The position numbers and the translations under genes are program-made. A stretch of 64,000 nt of DNA, from the NCBI GenBank assembly GCA_032622095.1, contig CP136068.1, positions 128,411,989-128,475,988 on the forward strand. The letters run 5' to 3'. Shown piece after piece: positions 22,633 through 34,449 of the stretch. The stretch comes from Siphonodentalium dalli. Lineage: Eukaryota > Mollusca > Scaphopoda > Gadilida > Siphonodentaliidae. The first letter of the stretch is position 1, and each line of letters opens with the position of its first letter. A model generated the notes under the pieces. The model saw nothing but the letters and a program-made list of their open reading frames with translations. It ran no database searches and was not told the DNA's origin.

Positions 22633-25600
22633 CTGGAAAGATAATTATAATATACTAGCACGGCTGGCTCGCGTAATATACGGTCGAAAATATAACCAAA
22701 ATGTTTTATGTTTTTCATCGGCTAACACATATACATCCGAATTCGACAGAACAATTGAGCATTCGTCGTAATTGCCACAGATTTTATATTCGCAACGTTT
22801 ATAGAGCCACGACCATATGGTCCACTGACTCGGATGGCGTCACCCAATAATATTATCTATATCTATATTTGGGAATGTCTGTCTGTCTGTCTGTCTGTGT
22901 TCTATAGAAATTCACAGGGGACCATCTAGATGGCATCAAAGGGGTCTACTAGGGGTAACTTTTTACGAGAAAGATAATGGTGAGGGTTAGGATTTTCTAA
23001 AGTGACGCCGTTGTTGTCATGGGCAGAAAAGGGGGAGGGGCAGATTTTTTGTTTGTCGCCGATTGCCACGAAACTTATATATAATCATCCCCATGGTATA
23101 ACGAATATGATGGTGTGGTTTAAATATTTCAAGAGTGGCGCGGGTCGAGTCAGGGGTGAACGGAAGGGGAGAGGGGCACCAAATTGATCAACTAAGTTTA
23201 GCACCGAGGGGCCATCTAGATGGCACAAACGGTCTACTAGGGGTAACTTTTTACGAGAAAGATAATGGCGCGGGTTAGAAAAATTGTTTGCCGCCGATTG
23301 CCACGAAACTTTTATATAATCATTTCCATGATATGAGGAATCTAATGGTGTTGTTTAAATATGTCAAACGTGGCGCCATTCGCGCAAAGGATGCACGGAA
23401 GGGGAGAGGGGCACCAAAATTGATAAAACTAATTTTAGCGCCGATTTCCACCAAATTGATATATATTCTTCCCATGATACAAGTAACCTAATTGTGCGAT
23501 TTAAAGACTCCAAATTGCTGTCGTTTGGATGAAAGATTGTGGGAGGTGCACTCACTTTGTTAAGAATGGGTTTAGTCGCCGATTGCCACCACACTTATGC
23601 AATAGCATCCCCATGGTATGAGGAGTCTAATGCATGGTGTGGTTTAAATCTGTCAAAAGTGTCGTCATTTGAGTCAGGGTTGAACTAAAAGGCAGAGGGG
23701 CACCAATATTGATACGCAATAATTTCCACCAAAGTGATACGCATTCTTATCCATAATACGAAGAGTCTGATCGTGTGATTTAAAGACTCAAAATTGCTGT
23801 CGTTTGGATGAAAGGTTGTGGGAGGGGCACTCAATATGATAAGAATGGGTTTAGTCGCCAATTGCCACAACACTTATGCAATATCATCCCCATGGTATGA
23901 GGAGTCTAATGGGGTGGCTTAAAGCTGCCAAACGTGGCGTCATTCGAGTCAGGGGTTCACCGAAAGGGAGAGGGGCACCAACATTAATAAAAAATAATTT
24001 TAGCGCCGATTTCCACCAAATTAACAAACATTCTTCTTCATGATACAAGGAATCTAATTGTATGATTTAAATTTAATAAAAATAATTGTTTAGTCGCCGA
24101 TTGGCGCCAAACATATAAATATTTATCTCCATGCATGATATCAGGAGTCTAATTGTGTGGTTTAAAGATGTCAAAAGTGGTGCCATTCGAGACAGGGGTC
24201 CACAGAGGTGAGAGAGACATAAAAATGGATAAATAATATGTTTAGCGCCGATTTCCACCAGACTGATACATATTCTTCTCTGTGATAGGAGGAATATAAT
24301 CGTGTGATTTAAATACGCCAAATTGGTGCCGTTTGTGTGAGAGATATGGGGGCCCTAAATTTGATACAAATTTGTGTACTCGCCAATTTTCAACAATTTT
24401 ATATATATTCCTCTCCATAATGAGTCTAAGTTTGTGATTTAATGATGTCAAATGTGGCACCGCTGGAGTCAGAAATAGGGACGGGCGGGTCACAAAAACA
24501 GATAGAAATATTTTTAATGCCAATTAACATCAAATTAATACACGTTCTTCTCAAATGATACGAGGAATCAAATCGTGCGTTTTAAAAACGCCACATTTGG
24601 TGCCTAGATATATTTGCAAATATATGTCTGTCTATATGTGTTATATATATAACTTCACGGGGTACAATCGAGATGCCACCAAGGCGCTATAACGGTGATA
24701 GCGTTTTACGAGGACGATAATGGTGCATGTTAATATATTAGAATAGCTCATGTTAATATTATAACACAATTGAGTCTGCCCCATTCAATATAATTTCCAC
24801 AAAAACGTTACAAGATATATGGAAATGTATAGACTATAGAGGGCCTGTTCAACAATAGTGGTCACAGTGTGCTGTCAAATATAATTTATTCTGAGATAAA
24901 AGAAAATGGAGTCAGTGGCACATGACTTTTCAGGAATCAGGAATCAGGAACCTCCAACACGGACATCTGACAAGGTTATATCTGCCAAATATACAGAAGA
25001 CATCTTTCACGTTTTAGAACAGACTCATTGCCTAACATAAACAACTCAAAATCTCGCTCTGTGTCGGGCACATGTGCATGTAGATGATATAGAGAATAGC
25101 AACATTTCTTTTAAACTGAGAGTAATTAGCCAGTATATGGCACAATGAACAGAGGAGCACCTGGACATTTCTTTAATACATCTGTATCTTCATGGAGATA
25201 TGATAGCCAGGTGTCCTCAAAACCTTGGTCAAACCCACTAGATTGATACATCTCTATGTAAAACCCAATTATCGTCTTTTATTTTTTGCGAACTAATGTA
25301 TTTATGATGTTCATGTTATAACGTCTGAAGAATATGCAGTTGTAAATAAATAAACTTGTTCTTTATTGGTGGGACGGATTAATCGCGATAAACAAAATGA
25401 CAATCGCTCCGATCCGACAAGTTGAGCTATACTACTTATATTCCGTGTGCAAAAATAATGTTTTGTGATGCTATTTGGATATATAATGTATGATACTATG
25501 TGTAACGCTTTGAACAAGGGTATCCTCTAGTCCCACCATATACCCACAATGTGCAGAGGGTTTCACGTCACTTTAACCTGGGCAACGTCGGGTAACCCTG

Positions 25601-28600
25601 CTAGTAATATATAATAATATATATAATTATATAAATACGTCTCATTGGCGATGTAACTATCGATCTAAGTTTTGTGATGTCGGCGACACTTATTAACACT
25701 GTTAGTGCCCCTTACCCAATCCCCATTCTGACTTGGACATCACCATTTTGGGAACTTTCCGACACACGATTTGATTGACCGCATCAAACTCTTACAGTAG
25801 ATTTACCTTTATGTGAGAAAAGGGTTTATCAATTTTGTTATCCATTCTCGTTCACATTTTATGTAGCAATGATCACTATAATAGTTAGATATATCACAAA
25901 CCAAGCTAATAGTAAAAGTCTGTTGTCTTAACTCTATGTGAGGGAGTTTTATTTAGTCAAATAATATAATGATTCTCGCTTATAATTCCAATTGATAGAT
26001 GATGGTAATATCTTGTGACACAGTTGGAGAGAATCCTTATTGAAATATCCACAATGTTAGTCACAGGCATTATCCACACCGTGTGTGATAGTGATGTCCA
26101 TCACCGGTGCGTGACATACAGAGCGCTTCTTACCTCCGTATCCGAAACTGACAAGAACAACTTTCAGGTCATCTAGCATAGCTCTGCTCTCAATCAGGAT
26201 CAAATGCGCCCCCTCCTGTTTGCATGCGGTTCGCTGCTTCCAGGCGTTAATCGTTGGGGATTCCGTGAACTTCAGGCAATGTGCCACTCCATCCAGCACA
26301 TAATCTGCATACCCCAGCGACGATGGACAAGCTGAAACATACACATAGAGAACATGGATTGTACATGTAGGTCGTTTTACGTACATCATATGTGACCCGC
26401 CATATCAAATCCAGTCGTAAGTCGGGATTTTTTTACCCTGTGCCAATGCATTCTCTTATATATGCGAGTCGATCATAGGTCGCCTCGCATATATAAGAGA
26501 ATGCATTGGCCTAACAATTTTTTATCATTTTTTTTAAATAAATGTTTCTTACAATTTTTAGGACATAAAATTTAAAAAATCCATTACCCTGCAGGGAGCC
26601 CCACACATATATAGAAGCATATATAAGAGTGTCGTCTGCTCATGTTTGTCTGGGGTTCTGTATGTGTGAAATTATAAAATTGTTAAAGAATACAAGTAAA
26701 AATTATTAAAATTGTAAAAAATTGTTAGGCCAATGCATTCTCTTATATATGCGAGGCGACATTGGCACAGGGTAAACATAATCCCGACTTACGACTGGAT
26801 TTGATATGGCGGGTCACATATGGCTAATTGAACAACTGATAGCTCATCGATCAGTTTTGTGCGAACATCTATAAAACGTTTAGACAATACAACATAGTGA
26901 ACCATTTATTTACTAAATGCTCATTGACGAGTAGTCCCATTTGGGAAATGTTCAGATAATAAGTTCAACAAACAGCCATATTATTTGAATGTTTCCCGCC
27001 ATTTTAGTCCATCATTGAGTTACCCTTGACTTACAGATGACTGAATAATATTGAAGATACACCTCAAGATTTGTTAATAATTGAATCATTGGATTGTGTG
27101 ATTAGTTTATTAACAAGTCGCATTGTGTATCATTAATATTTTTCAGTCAGAACAGGCGTGAACGACAATCCTATTATTAATTCAGCAGAAATTATAATGT
27201 AGTTGTCAATTTTCTTCTATTTTGTGACTCCATTTTGACGGCCATCACGATTTACTAGTGCCAAATGTTCGGGTTTTTTTGGGGACAGGACAATGCCTTA
27301 ATATCAAACAAATGAAAGAAGGAAGCAATCCACCACCCCCATGAGGGGTTGACATGTCAGATCAACCCAACCTCATACTTGCCTATTCGAAATGACCGCC
27401 GTTTTGTTGGCCATCTCGCGTTGAAATGAATAGCACGAATACAATGGGCCAATATCGTCTGCACCAAAATTAAAATTAAACTGTAATTCAATTTTGAAAT
27501 TTGCCGCCGAAACACGCATTCTGAATGGTCGAGAACTGCAAACGTTAATTTTTGGTTCATCAACATCCGCCGCTGATCAGAGGAACATGTTTGAATGGAT
27601 CACCATATAATTTACAACGTGCGTAAATATGTCAACGTGATGCCAGAAGTCGCATGATCGAGTCAACCGGGATGCCATTTACTATGGATTCGTTTAACTG
27701 GAAATTGTTCTGGCGCTGTTCCGAGTAACCACATGGATCATACACAGATATTTCGTCACCGAAAAATAGATATCACACATATTGTTTGTGTATATGTTCC
27801 AACTTAAAGGGAGGCTTTAAGCATTAAACAATTTAAATTAAAACACTTGAAAGCATGTAATGCCGACCAAAGTTATTTTCGTGCAGTTTCTGTTAATTTG
27901 TATATAATTGAATTACATGGAGATAAGCGTATTTGTTCAGCTAGATATTCGGGGATTCAAACATGAAAACAAACTGCTCGAATGGCTGAACACACAAAGT
28001 ACATTTGTCTCCTAAACGTCGGCCAGTAGGGGCTGCGTGGCAAAATGCCTCATCTAATATTACATGCATGACTGTATGAAAACGCCACGGAATTGCGCTC
28101 TGTGTTTCAAATTATTTGTCACGATATGTACACATTAGAGGATATGCGTTGGATAGCTAGTGTAGTTGTATAGTGTAATTTGGTGGGATGGACGCTATAA
28201 CGTCAGGACTCCGTAGCTTAAAGATGCAAAATCCGAGTAAGCTCCCCTAAATTACTATTTATTTGGATTCCGGGGTGAAAAATAGTGTATTTGAGTCGAG
28301 GAACCCACATATCAAAGCTCAGAGTTATTAGATATCGATTTTTGAAATCTATTATTTTTTACCATTGTGAATTAATAGTGACCCAGTAAACAGTCTACAA
28401 GCCGACGATCTCGGACCAAATTGCGGATGAAGATGGATAACTCTAATATCAAGAAGCTTTGTGTTGATAATAAGGCCAAATTTCGTCGAACGACATGTTG
28501 ATAAATAACACGTTTCGGGCAATTTTATACTATAGACAGTGGTTAGCATTATTTTTGGGAAATTAATCGATTCTGATAACTGAAGCAGCTTTTCTAAAAT

Positions 28601-31600
28601 GTTGATTATATGGGGACCATCGAATCGGATTGAGTACCTTTAATGATGTTGCATCTCTTCCGGGCCGCAATTCCAAATTTCAAGATTACAAACAGCTTTT
28701 GTGAATAAAGTAGAGATAAAACTGATGATTTTATAGTATTTATCTATAAAGGTATAAAAAGTACATGTGTATGGGTGTACAAGTGAATGATGTGAATATG
28801 TATACAAATAGTGGCTATATGCATGGTCATACGTGTAGGTAGGGTGTACTCTTATACATAATGTGACTGCATGGCCATGGTGATGGGAATGGGCATACAA
28901 TGCGTGGGTGTATGGCCATGTGGGATATGAATGTGTATACATGGAGTGACGGTGTTGTCAAGTGTGGTTGTACAAGTATACCCGGTGTGGCTGTATGGGA
29001 ACAAGTATGGAATAAGTATCTACATGTACACTATGTCATCTGTGCAGTATATATTATGGAGTGAATATATGGTTACGGTGGGTGTTTATCTATACATGTG
29101 TTGGATGTATGAGAATGGTTGTATGTTTATACGGGTGATGTGTACATGTGTACATTGAATTACTGTACAGTCATGGTTGGTTGAAGTGTAAATTCATACC
29201 TGGAGTAGTTGGATTATTATTGGCGGGTCGTATGGGTATCCAGTATGTATATATTAATAATGAGTGCCCTTGTATTATGGGGGTGTTTGTATATTATGGT
29301 GTGGCTGTATTGTCGTTGGTGGATGCATATGCATACATGGAGTTGCTATATATGATCATGGATGGCGTGTGTGTATACACCGAGTGGCTGAATTACCACG
29401 GATGAGTTGTATATGTATGTCTGGAGTGGATGATTGGTCATGTTGGTTTATCTGGACAGTATTACAATTGGTGAGATGTATACCTGAAGTGACTCTATGG
29501 TCACGAATGGGGTGCATATATAGTTCTTGAGTGGCTATATGACCATTGGTGATGCTAATATGTATACAGGGAGAGGCCGTATGGTCACGCGAGAGGTGCA
29601 TAGGTATGCAGTGAGTGACAGTGTGGTCATGGGTGATGGGAATAGGTATACATGCGGAGTGACTGCATGATTGTAAATTATTTAATGGAATAAGGGTAGG
29701 ATCATGTCATAGATAATTATACTAAATACTCAAAATGCGTATCGAAATATCACATGATCTCAATATGTTCCACACATAGATGGTGTATACATATCTTCCT
29801 ATAATATAAGTTACGGAACGCTTATAGTGGTCCGATATGGTGTCATGTGAGGCGAAGTGAGATCAATATTAGGCGAGGCCGTACGCCGCCGTAGGCCGAG
29901 CCTAATATTGATATCGCTGAGCCTCACATGACACCATATCCGACCAATAAGCGTCCCGTAACGTATTTATTATGTTAGTGGACAAAATCCAGCATATCCC
30001 TTTAATTAATCGTCGCTGTAATTTATTGTAATTTGGTAAGATAAATGTGTCGTCTATGGCCATTAACTTATGAGGGCCCCTCCCCCCCCCTCTTGAGTCC
30101 GGAATCCAGTTTTAAAATGACGCTGGAATCCGGAATCCAGCTTCAAATTGACCCTGGAATCCGAAATCCAGTTTAAGAAACAAATACCGATTTCACGTCC
30201 AGTTTACATGATATTATAGATTAGTTTTGTGATACCCATAATATATGAGCAGGTCCCACATATAAAGGCACCCCGTCTTGAACCCCGGTAGTGGAAACTT
30301 CACCAATGAGGTCCAGAGCAGTCTACCTTGCGGCAGTTTACAAAATGTTAGGATAAGAGTAACAAAGGTATAGAATATGCGTCTAGACTTCCTTGGATTA
30401 ACCGATCTTTATCACATTCCCGTGTAAAAACTAATAAATTAAACGCTCTTTATATGGGCGTGATATATTGACCCAGAATTAATACCCCGATGTGATAACA
30501 CATATAAAACCCTCGGGTGGACTCCAAACTCGAACCCAACCAGGTTGGCAGCCTGCACCGGATCAGTAATCCCAGTAAAACCAGTTTGGACTTACCAATG
30601 CCCTCACATAGGGACGCACATGGAAGGAAATCCCAACAAAAAAGGTGGACCCTATTCTATAGCGGAATTGGCCAGCGGTCACCGAACACGTGGTATCGGC
30701 CTGCACTCTGTGTTAGAAAACCCAAATACTAAATTAAGTTTAGAAAGTTGATACGTATCTTAAGCCACCACACATAAACCAATACCGAATGATGGATGGA
30801 CAGACGGTCGGACAGATCAATAACATAATGCGCACGCTCCACTAGAACATTGGGGATTAATCGATGATTACATATTGATTTTGATATATAAATATATGCA
30901 TGTAGCACGGGGGTTGGAGCTCCCGATAATATGTATATATCCACTGGTAGTCAAACAATACACATCCATGTATTTGCATGCGTGTATATATGGCCGCTTG
31001 GGTCCCAGATAATAATATTAACAATCATGCTTAACACATCGCATGTCAACCGCCAAACAAACGCCATTTGAATGAATGTGTTTGATGATATACCTAAGTG
31101 TCGGAGAGTAAACAGTTTTACATATAGCATGGTTGAAATCCACACACTATCCTGGCAAGGTTATATTGTTTTAACTATCCATCGGAGGTACCGTTGTTTA
31201 TATGTTGATGGTAGCCCAATATAACATACATATTTTTGAATTGTGGGTTAAGTTTATGCCCACAGCGCATTTTCACGGAAATATAATTGGCAGTCCATCA
31301 TCCAAATTGTTTTGCTATGTCTTTGGGGCAATTTTTGAGATATGTTGCCGCAAATAATGACGGGAAAGATAAAGAGCACCGTGTACAAACGAATATATAC
31401 GGACTAAGTCATATAAGAGTGTGCATCAGATTGGATCCCATATAAAATTCATGATATTATGATTATGACCAAATGAGGAACCAAATCGGAATATTTCACC
31501 CGAAATGGAATCCGTTTATATAAATACATGAATCCGGAATCCAGCTTAATTTGTGTCTTGAATCCGGCGTACGGGTCCAAAATGGGTCGAATCCGGCGTA

Positions 31601-33230
31601 CGAAAAGGGGGGGAAGGGGCCCTCACTTATGTAACGTCACAGTGACGCGTCATGGGCATTGAGTCAATGGCTATTACCAGAAGTACATGTAGGACAACTT
31701 CTTGAGTTTGATAGTTAATTTATGAATCTTTAGAATTCCTCAAATATATCGCATGCAGGTTTTCGTACATGGTACCATGTCTATAAATTCACAGAAAATG
31801 ATTTCCGACAGATATCCCCTTTCTTGGCGCCAAAATACAACAAAAATATTCCCGAGGCGATTGAGTTTCTGAAAAAACAAGATGGCGGATAAGCACCTAA
31901 TATTGATTTCATATTAGGTCACCGACCTAATATTGGTTCATATACCGTCACTATATATCGACGCTGATTGGCTAATTGTAAGAGCTGACATAATAAAGTT
32001 TTATATAGTGTCTGTGTGTGTTATCTGTCACGATTTTGGCTCGTTTAAACATATAACACCCCATGTCAGATTGCGCCCAAATATTGACCATGTTCTGATG
32101 CACATATTAGTATACGAGAGGCAAATTCCGGCCAATCAGTCCAAGACAACCTGATATATAAATGTTATCAAGACGATATGTTTACTGATATATAATGCGT
32201 TACCTTCTTCAACGAAGAATGTTGTTTCAACGGCGTCATTCATAAATTCCAGACAAGCTACACGACGGAGTCCATTCTCCTCGCTATACGGTGGTCTGAC
32301 CAGTGCCATCTTGTATATTTTCGTAATTAAATCCACATGGCGGTTTTCGCTCCAAAATAAACCTAATAATTTTCCTTTCGGAATTTATCCCAGTATCGAA
32401 AGAGGTCGATACAATCATACTTGAACTACATTTCTACGGACATTATATGTCGAGAAAGACGCATTGAAGTTACAGATAATACAACTTTGAACACAGTGTG
32501 TGGGTCCCAAACAAGCAACAGCCACGTGATCGGCATGGAACTGAACAGAGCGTTCCATGTTAGTCTATTTCTGATATGGTATAAATAAACAGCTTTTCTT
32601 TCACCTCTGTGTGGAAATTGAAAACATCTGGAAAATGCCTGTGACCATGACAAGTATTTTAATGAGCATTTGAAGCCGGTATATCAATAGTTCGTGTATT
32701 TGTCAACCTATCTTATACCTCCTTCCAAATTATAGACAATATTTGGAAGCTCGAATTAGCCATGTCCGTGTAAATCTAATAATTTTAATTAATCTAGACA
32801 ATTTTCAAATGAATTTCTCAGAATAACGCAGAATGAATTCTAACCGACACAAGTCTTAAATAAATGAGTTATTTTCTCACAGTTTGTGTACGTGGTGGCA
32901 GCGATCAGCAAGCGTAACAGGGGACTGAACTCTGCCTTGCAGTTTGATGTATGAGTTCATTTTGTACGTACTTGGATAACGCTGCCACACGTCCTCCGTG
33001 CCATCAGTCCTCGCTTCAATCGTGCACACGTTCGTTGTTTTGTTGAACACGAATGTCCCGCACATATTTTTCTCGCAAATCGTCATGCATTCCAGTCTGG
33101 AACGAACTTGGAGATTATAAGATGCTCTTGCCCAGTATTTGGGTGTCTTTGTCGGAAAGTACCACTGTGCCAACACTGAGTTAGCACACACCAACATAAA
33201 CAAACATTTAATGTAACCAACGGGATACAT
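22427..33230 (-). CDS. Secreted PAN/apple plus C-type-lectin-like protein, four exons
   Basis: Gene model built by eye. CDS exons: 33230-32881, 32295-32204, 26331-26134 and 22632-22427, together 846 nt = 281 codons plus stop. Every junction has GT/AG borders and matching phase (2, 1, 1). The protein has a signal peptide (residues 1-21), a PAN/apple-like domain (about 23-112; Cys48, 52, 57, 69, 111) and a long-form C-type lectin-like domain (about 149-281; Cys149, 166, 184, 278; Trp178, Trp241). The usual penultimate CTLD cysteine and the EPN/QPD/WND calcium motifs are absent, so Ca-dependent sugar binding is doubtful. Known: PAN and CTLD domains mediate protein or glycan contacts in extracellular proteins, and lophotrochozoans have many lineage-specific combinations. 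I infer an extracellular recognition or matrix role; no ligand can be named. Exons beyond these cannot be excluded. Confidence 0.7.
22855..25604 (+). mobile_element. Helitron-like repeat family G, copy 2 (most complete)
   Basis: 5' end TCTATATCTATATTTGGGAA then (TGTC)n at 22880-22898, and a 3' end with ACGTCGGGTAACCCTG followed by CTAG at 25601-25604. Between them is a monomer array (about 23000-24600) and a 1 kb unique tail that contains the empty site of the 6344-8441 insertion. Monomers are anchored by GCCGATTKCCACCAA at 23061, 23296, 23443, 23581, 23721, 23860, 24008, 24099, 24251, 24385 and 24522. Most spacings are 134-152 bp. Two slightly different monomer types alternate. It lies in the last intron of the PAN/CTLD gene, in the opposite orientation. 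Confidence 0.75.
25605..26133. other. Intronic spacer
   Basis: AT-rich intron sequence of the PAN/CTLD gene; no repeat copy or other exon recognised. Confidence 0.4.
26134..26331 (-). CDS. Exon 3: N-terminal half of CTLD
   Basis: 198 nt. Acceptor GTATGTTTCAG above 26331, donor GGAG/GTAAGA below 26134; phase 1 in and phase 1 out, so the exon is symmetric. It encodes Cys-Pro-Ser-Ser-Leu-Gly-Tyr, a second Cys 17 residues on, Trp, then Cys-Lys-Gln-Glu-Gly-Ala-His-Leu, the classic start of a long-form CTLD. Confidence 0.8.
26391..26818. mobile_element. Double-hairpin MITE (family P), copy E1
   Basis: Inverted ends TGTGACCCGCCATATCAAAT with CAGTCGTAAGTCGGGAT, flanked by TA. Each arm contains a hairpin made from GCCAATGCATTCTCTTATAT and its complement around a GTCGAC-like loop. 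The left hairpin is full (26442-26510); the right one has lost half (26729-26766). It lies just 5' of exon 3. Confidence 0.85.
26819..28217. other. Intronic spacer
   Basis: Part of the 5.8 kb intron 2 of the PAN/CTLD gene. No exon, RNA gene or repeat family copy recognised. Confidence 0.4.
28218..28643. mobile_element. TTAA-flanked MITE, family M2 copy a
   Basis: 426 bp. Left TTAAAGATGCAAAATCCGAG; the right end, reverse-complemented, reads TTAAAGGTACTCAATCCGAT. Shares GAGTCGAGGAACCCA, AGATATCGATTTTTGAA, GATGAAGATGGATAACT and ATTAATCGATTCTGATAACT with 63317-63793. Confidence 0.8.
28755..29680. repeat. Degenerate minisatellite of GTATAC/TGGTCATG type
   Basis: Over 900 bp of irregular 35-50 bp units built from GTGTATACATGGAGTGRCT and TGTATGGTCATGGGTGATG. 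Long ORFs on both strands (rich in Tyr/His on one, Met/Val/Tyr on the other) follow from the repeat, not from coding. Confidence 0.7.
29809..29963. repeat. Foldback element, about 155 bp
   Basis: Inverted repeat with arms of about 70 bp: GTTACGGAACGCTTAT mirrors ATAAGCGTCCCGTAAC, and CCGATATGGTGTCATGTGAG mirrors CTCACATGACACCATATCCG. The centre is GCCGTACGCCGCCGTAGGC. Confidence 0.85.
30066..31631. mobile_element. DNA transposon-like element with GAGGGCCCC ends
   Basis: Terminal inverted GAGGGCCCC followed by C-runs, flanked by ACTTAT(G) direct repeats at 30066-30072 and 31625-31631. Subterminal arrays of CTGGAATCCGGAATCCAG lie inside both ends in inverted arrangement (30095-30172 and 31525-31605). 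The 6-8 bp duplication and G/C-rich end suggest hAT but do not prove it. No transposase frame; ORFs inside (30517-30751) are unrecognised. Confidence 0.6.
31632..32203. other. Intronic spacer
   Basis: No exon. 31893-31935 has three copies of CCTAATATTG, a motif also found in the 29809-29963 foldback. Confidence 0.35.
32204..32295 (-). CDS. Exon 2: linker of the PAN/CTLD gene
   Basis: 92 nt. Acceptor TGGTCAG above 32295 (phase 2 in), strong donor GAAG/GTAACG below 32204 (phase 1 out). Encodes about 30 residues, Pro-Pro-Tyr-Ser-Glu-Glu to Phe-Phe-Val-Glu-Glu, with one Cys. It was chosen because both phases fit exons 1 and 3 exactly. Confidence 0.6.
32365..32775. repeat. Intron segment duplicated at 34450-34880
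   Basis: Same-strand copy. Shared blocks include AATACAACTTTGAAC, GAGCGTTCC, CTGATATGGT and TACCTCCTTCCAAATTA. It is the intron next to exon 1 of the PAN/CTLD gene, so the right copy marks an old partial gene duplication. Confidence 0.75.
32881..33230 (-). CDS. Exon 1: signal peptide and PAN/apple domain
   Basis: 350 nt from ATG at 33230 to donor ACT/GTGAGA at 32881 (phase 2 out). If read through, a TGA follows at once, which supports splicing here. Residues 1-21 are a hydrophobic signal peptide ending Val-Leu-Ala. The PAN signature is Leu-Glu-Cys-Met-Thr-Ile-Cys, Met-Cys-Gly-Thr-Phe-Val-Phe-Asn and Val-Cys-Thr-Ile. A shorter donor at CAC/GTACAC would be phase 0 and would not fit exon 2. Confidence 0.75.
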
Positions 33231-33392
33231 CGGTGTGTTCTATTAGCCGCTTATCAGAAACAAAATGGCCTTGATAATAATCGACGTCCTTTAAACTCAA
33301 GATACACTCAAGTCTTCGATCGAAGTGTGGACGTTAATGTAGAAGCGATTCGTGTATTATTTATCATCAATACAAAATGACAGAGTACATAC

Positions 33393-33519
33393 CGAGGATC
33401 AAAACAATAACCATTGACATTCACATAGAAACAATCTCTGCAATTATAGTCAACAGTCGTTAGCTGTGACCAGGACGCAGTATCGGATCGAAGAGACATA
33501 TAGAGACGCATGTACTTAA
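33393..33519 (-). CDS. Candidate exon, unknown gene
   Basis: 127 nt bounded by a good acceptor (TTTCTCCAATTAACAG) and donor (CTCG/GTATGT), phase 1 in and 2 out, open throughout. Encodes about 41 residues with Cys-Arg-Asp-Cys and a Gly-Tyr-Cys-Phe-Asp-Pro tail. No family recognised. It ends 163 bp above the PAN exon start codon, so it would belong to another transcript or an alternative 5' exon. Confidence 0.35.
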
Positions 33520-34014
33520 CTGTTAATTGGAGAAACATAATTTCCGAATATCAAACTGGAACCAACTGCTATGGGGAATTCCTGATGAAACCTTTCAAAT
33601 AAACATAAAAATATTTCGCATTGCTCAGTCCCACATAGCTGCGACAACACGCTTTAATCAGGATTAACTGCCCGAAAATATACATTCAGATATATACAGC
33701 AACATAAGTATAACGATTAGACGTCCTGGCCCGTCCTCGTATCATATGTATCCAGAGAGACGGTTTTCAAATAAACACACTCAGTCTACACTCTTACCAT
33801 TATAACTTCTATCGTCTTTATTTTCAGTTATGTAATACACCACAATTGTAAATACTCTGTCATCTTGTAAACAAATACTGTAAGTCAACCTTGTATCGGG
33901 TGAGGGGTCTCCTATAAGTTTCTGTAACTTGTACCCCCATCCCTTTGTAAATTGAATAATTCATAATAAAATATGGTTAAAGTAAAAAATCTTTAAATTT
34001 CCAAGTTCATTCCA
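33520..34014. other. Unassigned spacer
   Basis: 33890-33990 resembles the LINE 3' UTR end at 39255-39320 (GTAACTTGTMCCCC-ATCCCTTT, AATAAAATATG), so a short solo LINE 3' tail lies here. Confidence 0.45.
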
Positions 34015-34400
34015 GACTGGAATGCATGACGATTTATTACACAGATTATGTACCCATTTCACATGATATGTCGATTATGTGCGTGTTTGTGCGGCGACAT
34101 GTTGGGGAGTACATGACGATTTGCGACACAAATATGTGCGGGACACCGAAGCGTGCACGACTGAATCAAGGATGTATGGCAGCGTATGTACATAAAATAT
34201 GTATGTACAAAAAGTACCCATACATCAAATTGCAAGGCAGAGTACAATCCCCTGCCACGCTTGCCTTACGCTTGTCACCACGTACGCAGGATGTAAGGAA
34301 ATCACTCATTGTTTTATTTGAGTCTTTTGTCTTTCACAACTTATTCTGCATTATACTGAGAAACCAAACTCCCAATATTCATTTGAAAATTGGTCAGTAT
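34015..34400 (+). pseudogene. Inverted, decayed copy of PAN exon 1
   Basis: Plus-strand copy of the 3' half of exon 1 and about 100 bp of the following intron. Shares CCAGACTGGAATGCATGACG, AATATGTGCGGGACA and TGCAAGGCAGAGT with the minus-strand exon. Deletions and frame changes destroy the Cys pattern; the 127-codon ORF over it is not a gene. 34450-34880 then continues with intron sequence in the opposite sense, so the duplicate is internally rearranged. Confidence 0.75.
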
Positions 34401-34449
34401 GAATTGTAACTGACAAAAAAAAACACTTAAAGCCGCATGACGGCAAAAT

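Noticed and set aside
22481-22771. 96-codon plus-strand ORF
   Set aside because: Antisense shadow of the CTLD terminal exon on the minus strand.
28640-29601. Repeat-rich small proteins
   Set aside because: Minisatellite read in several frames and both strands.
34026-34409. 127-codon plus-strand ORF as a gene
   Set aside because: It is the decayed inverted copy of PAN exon 1, with its cysteine pattern lost.
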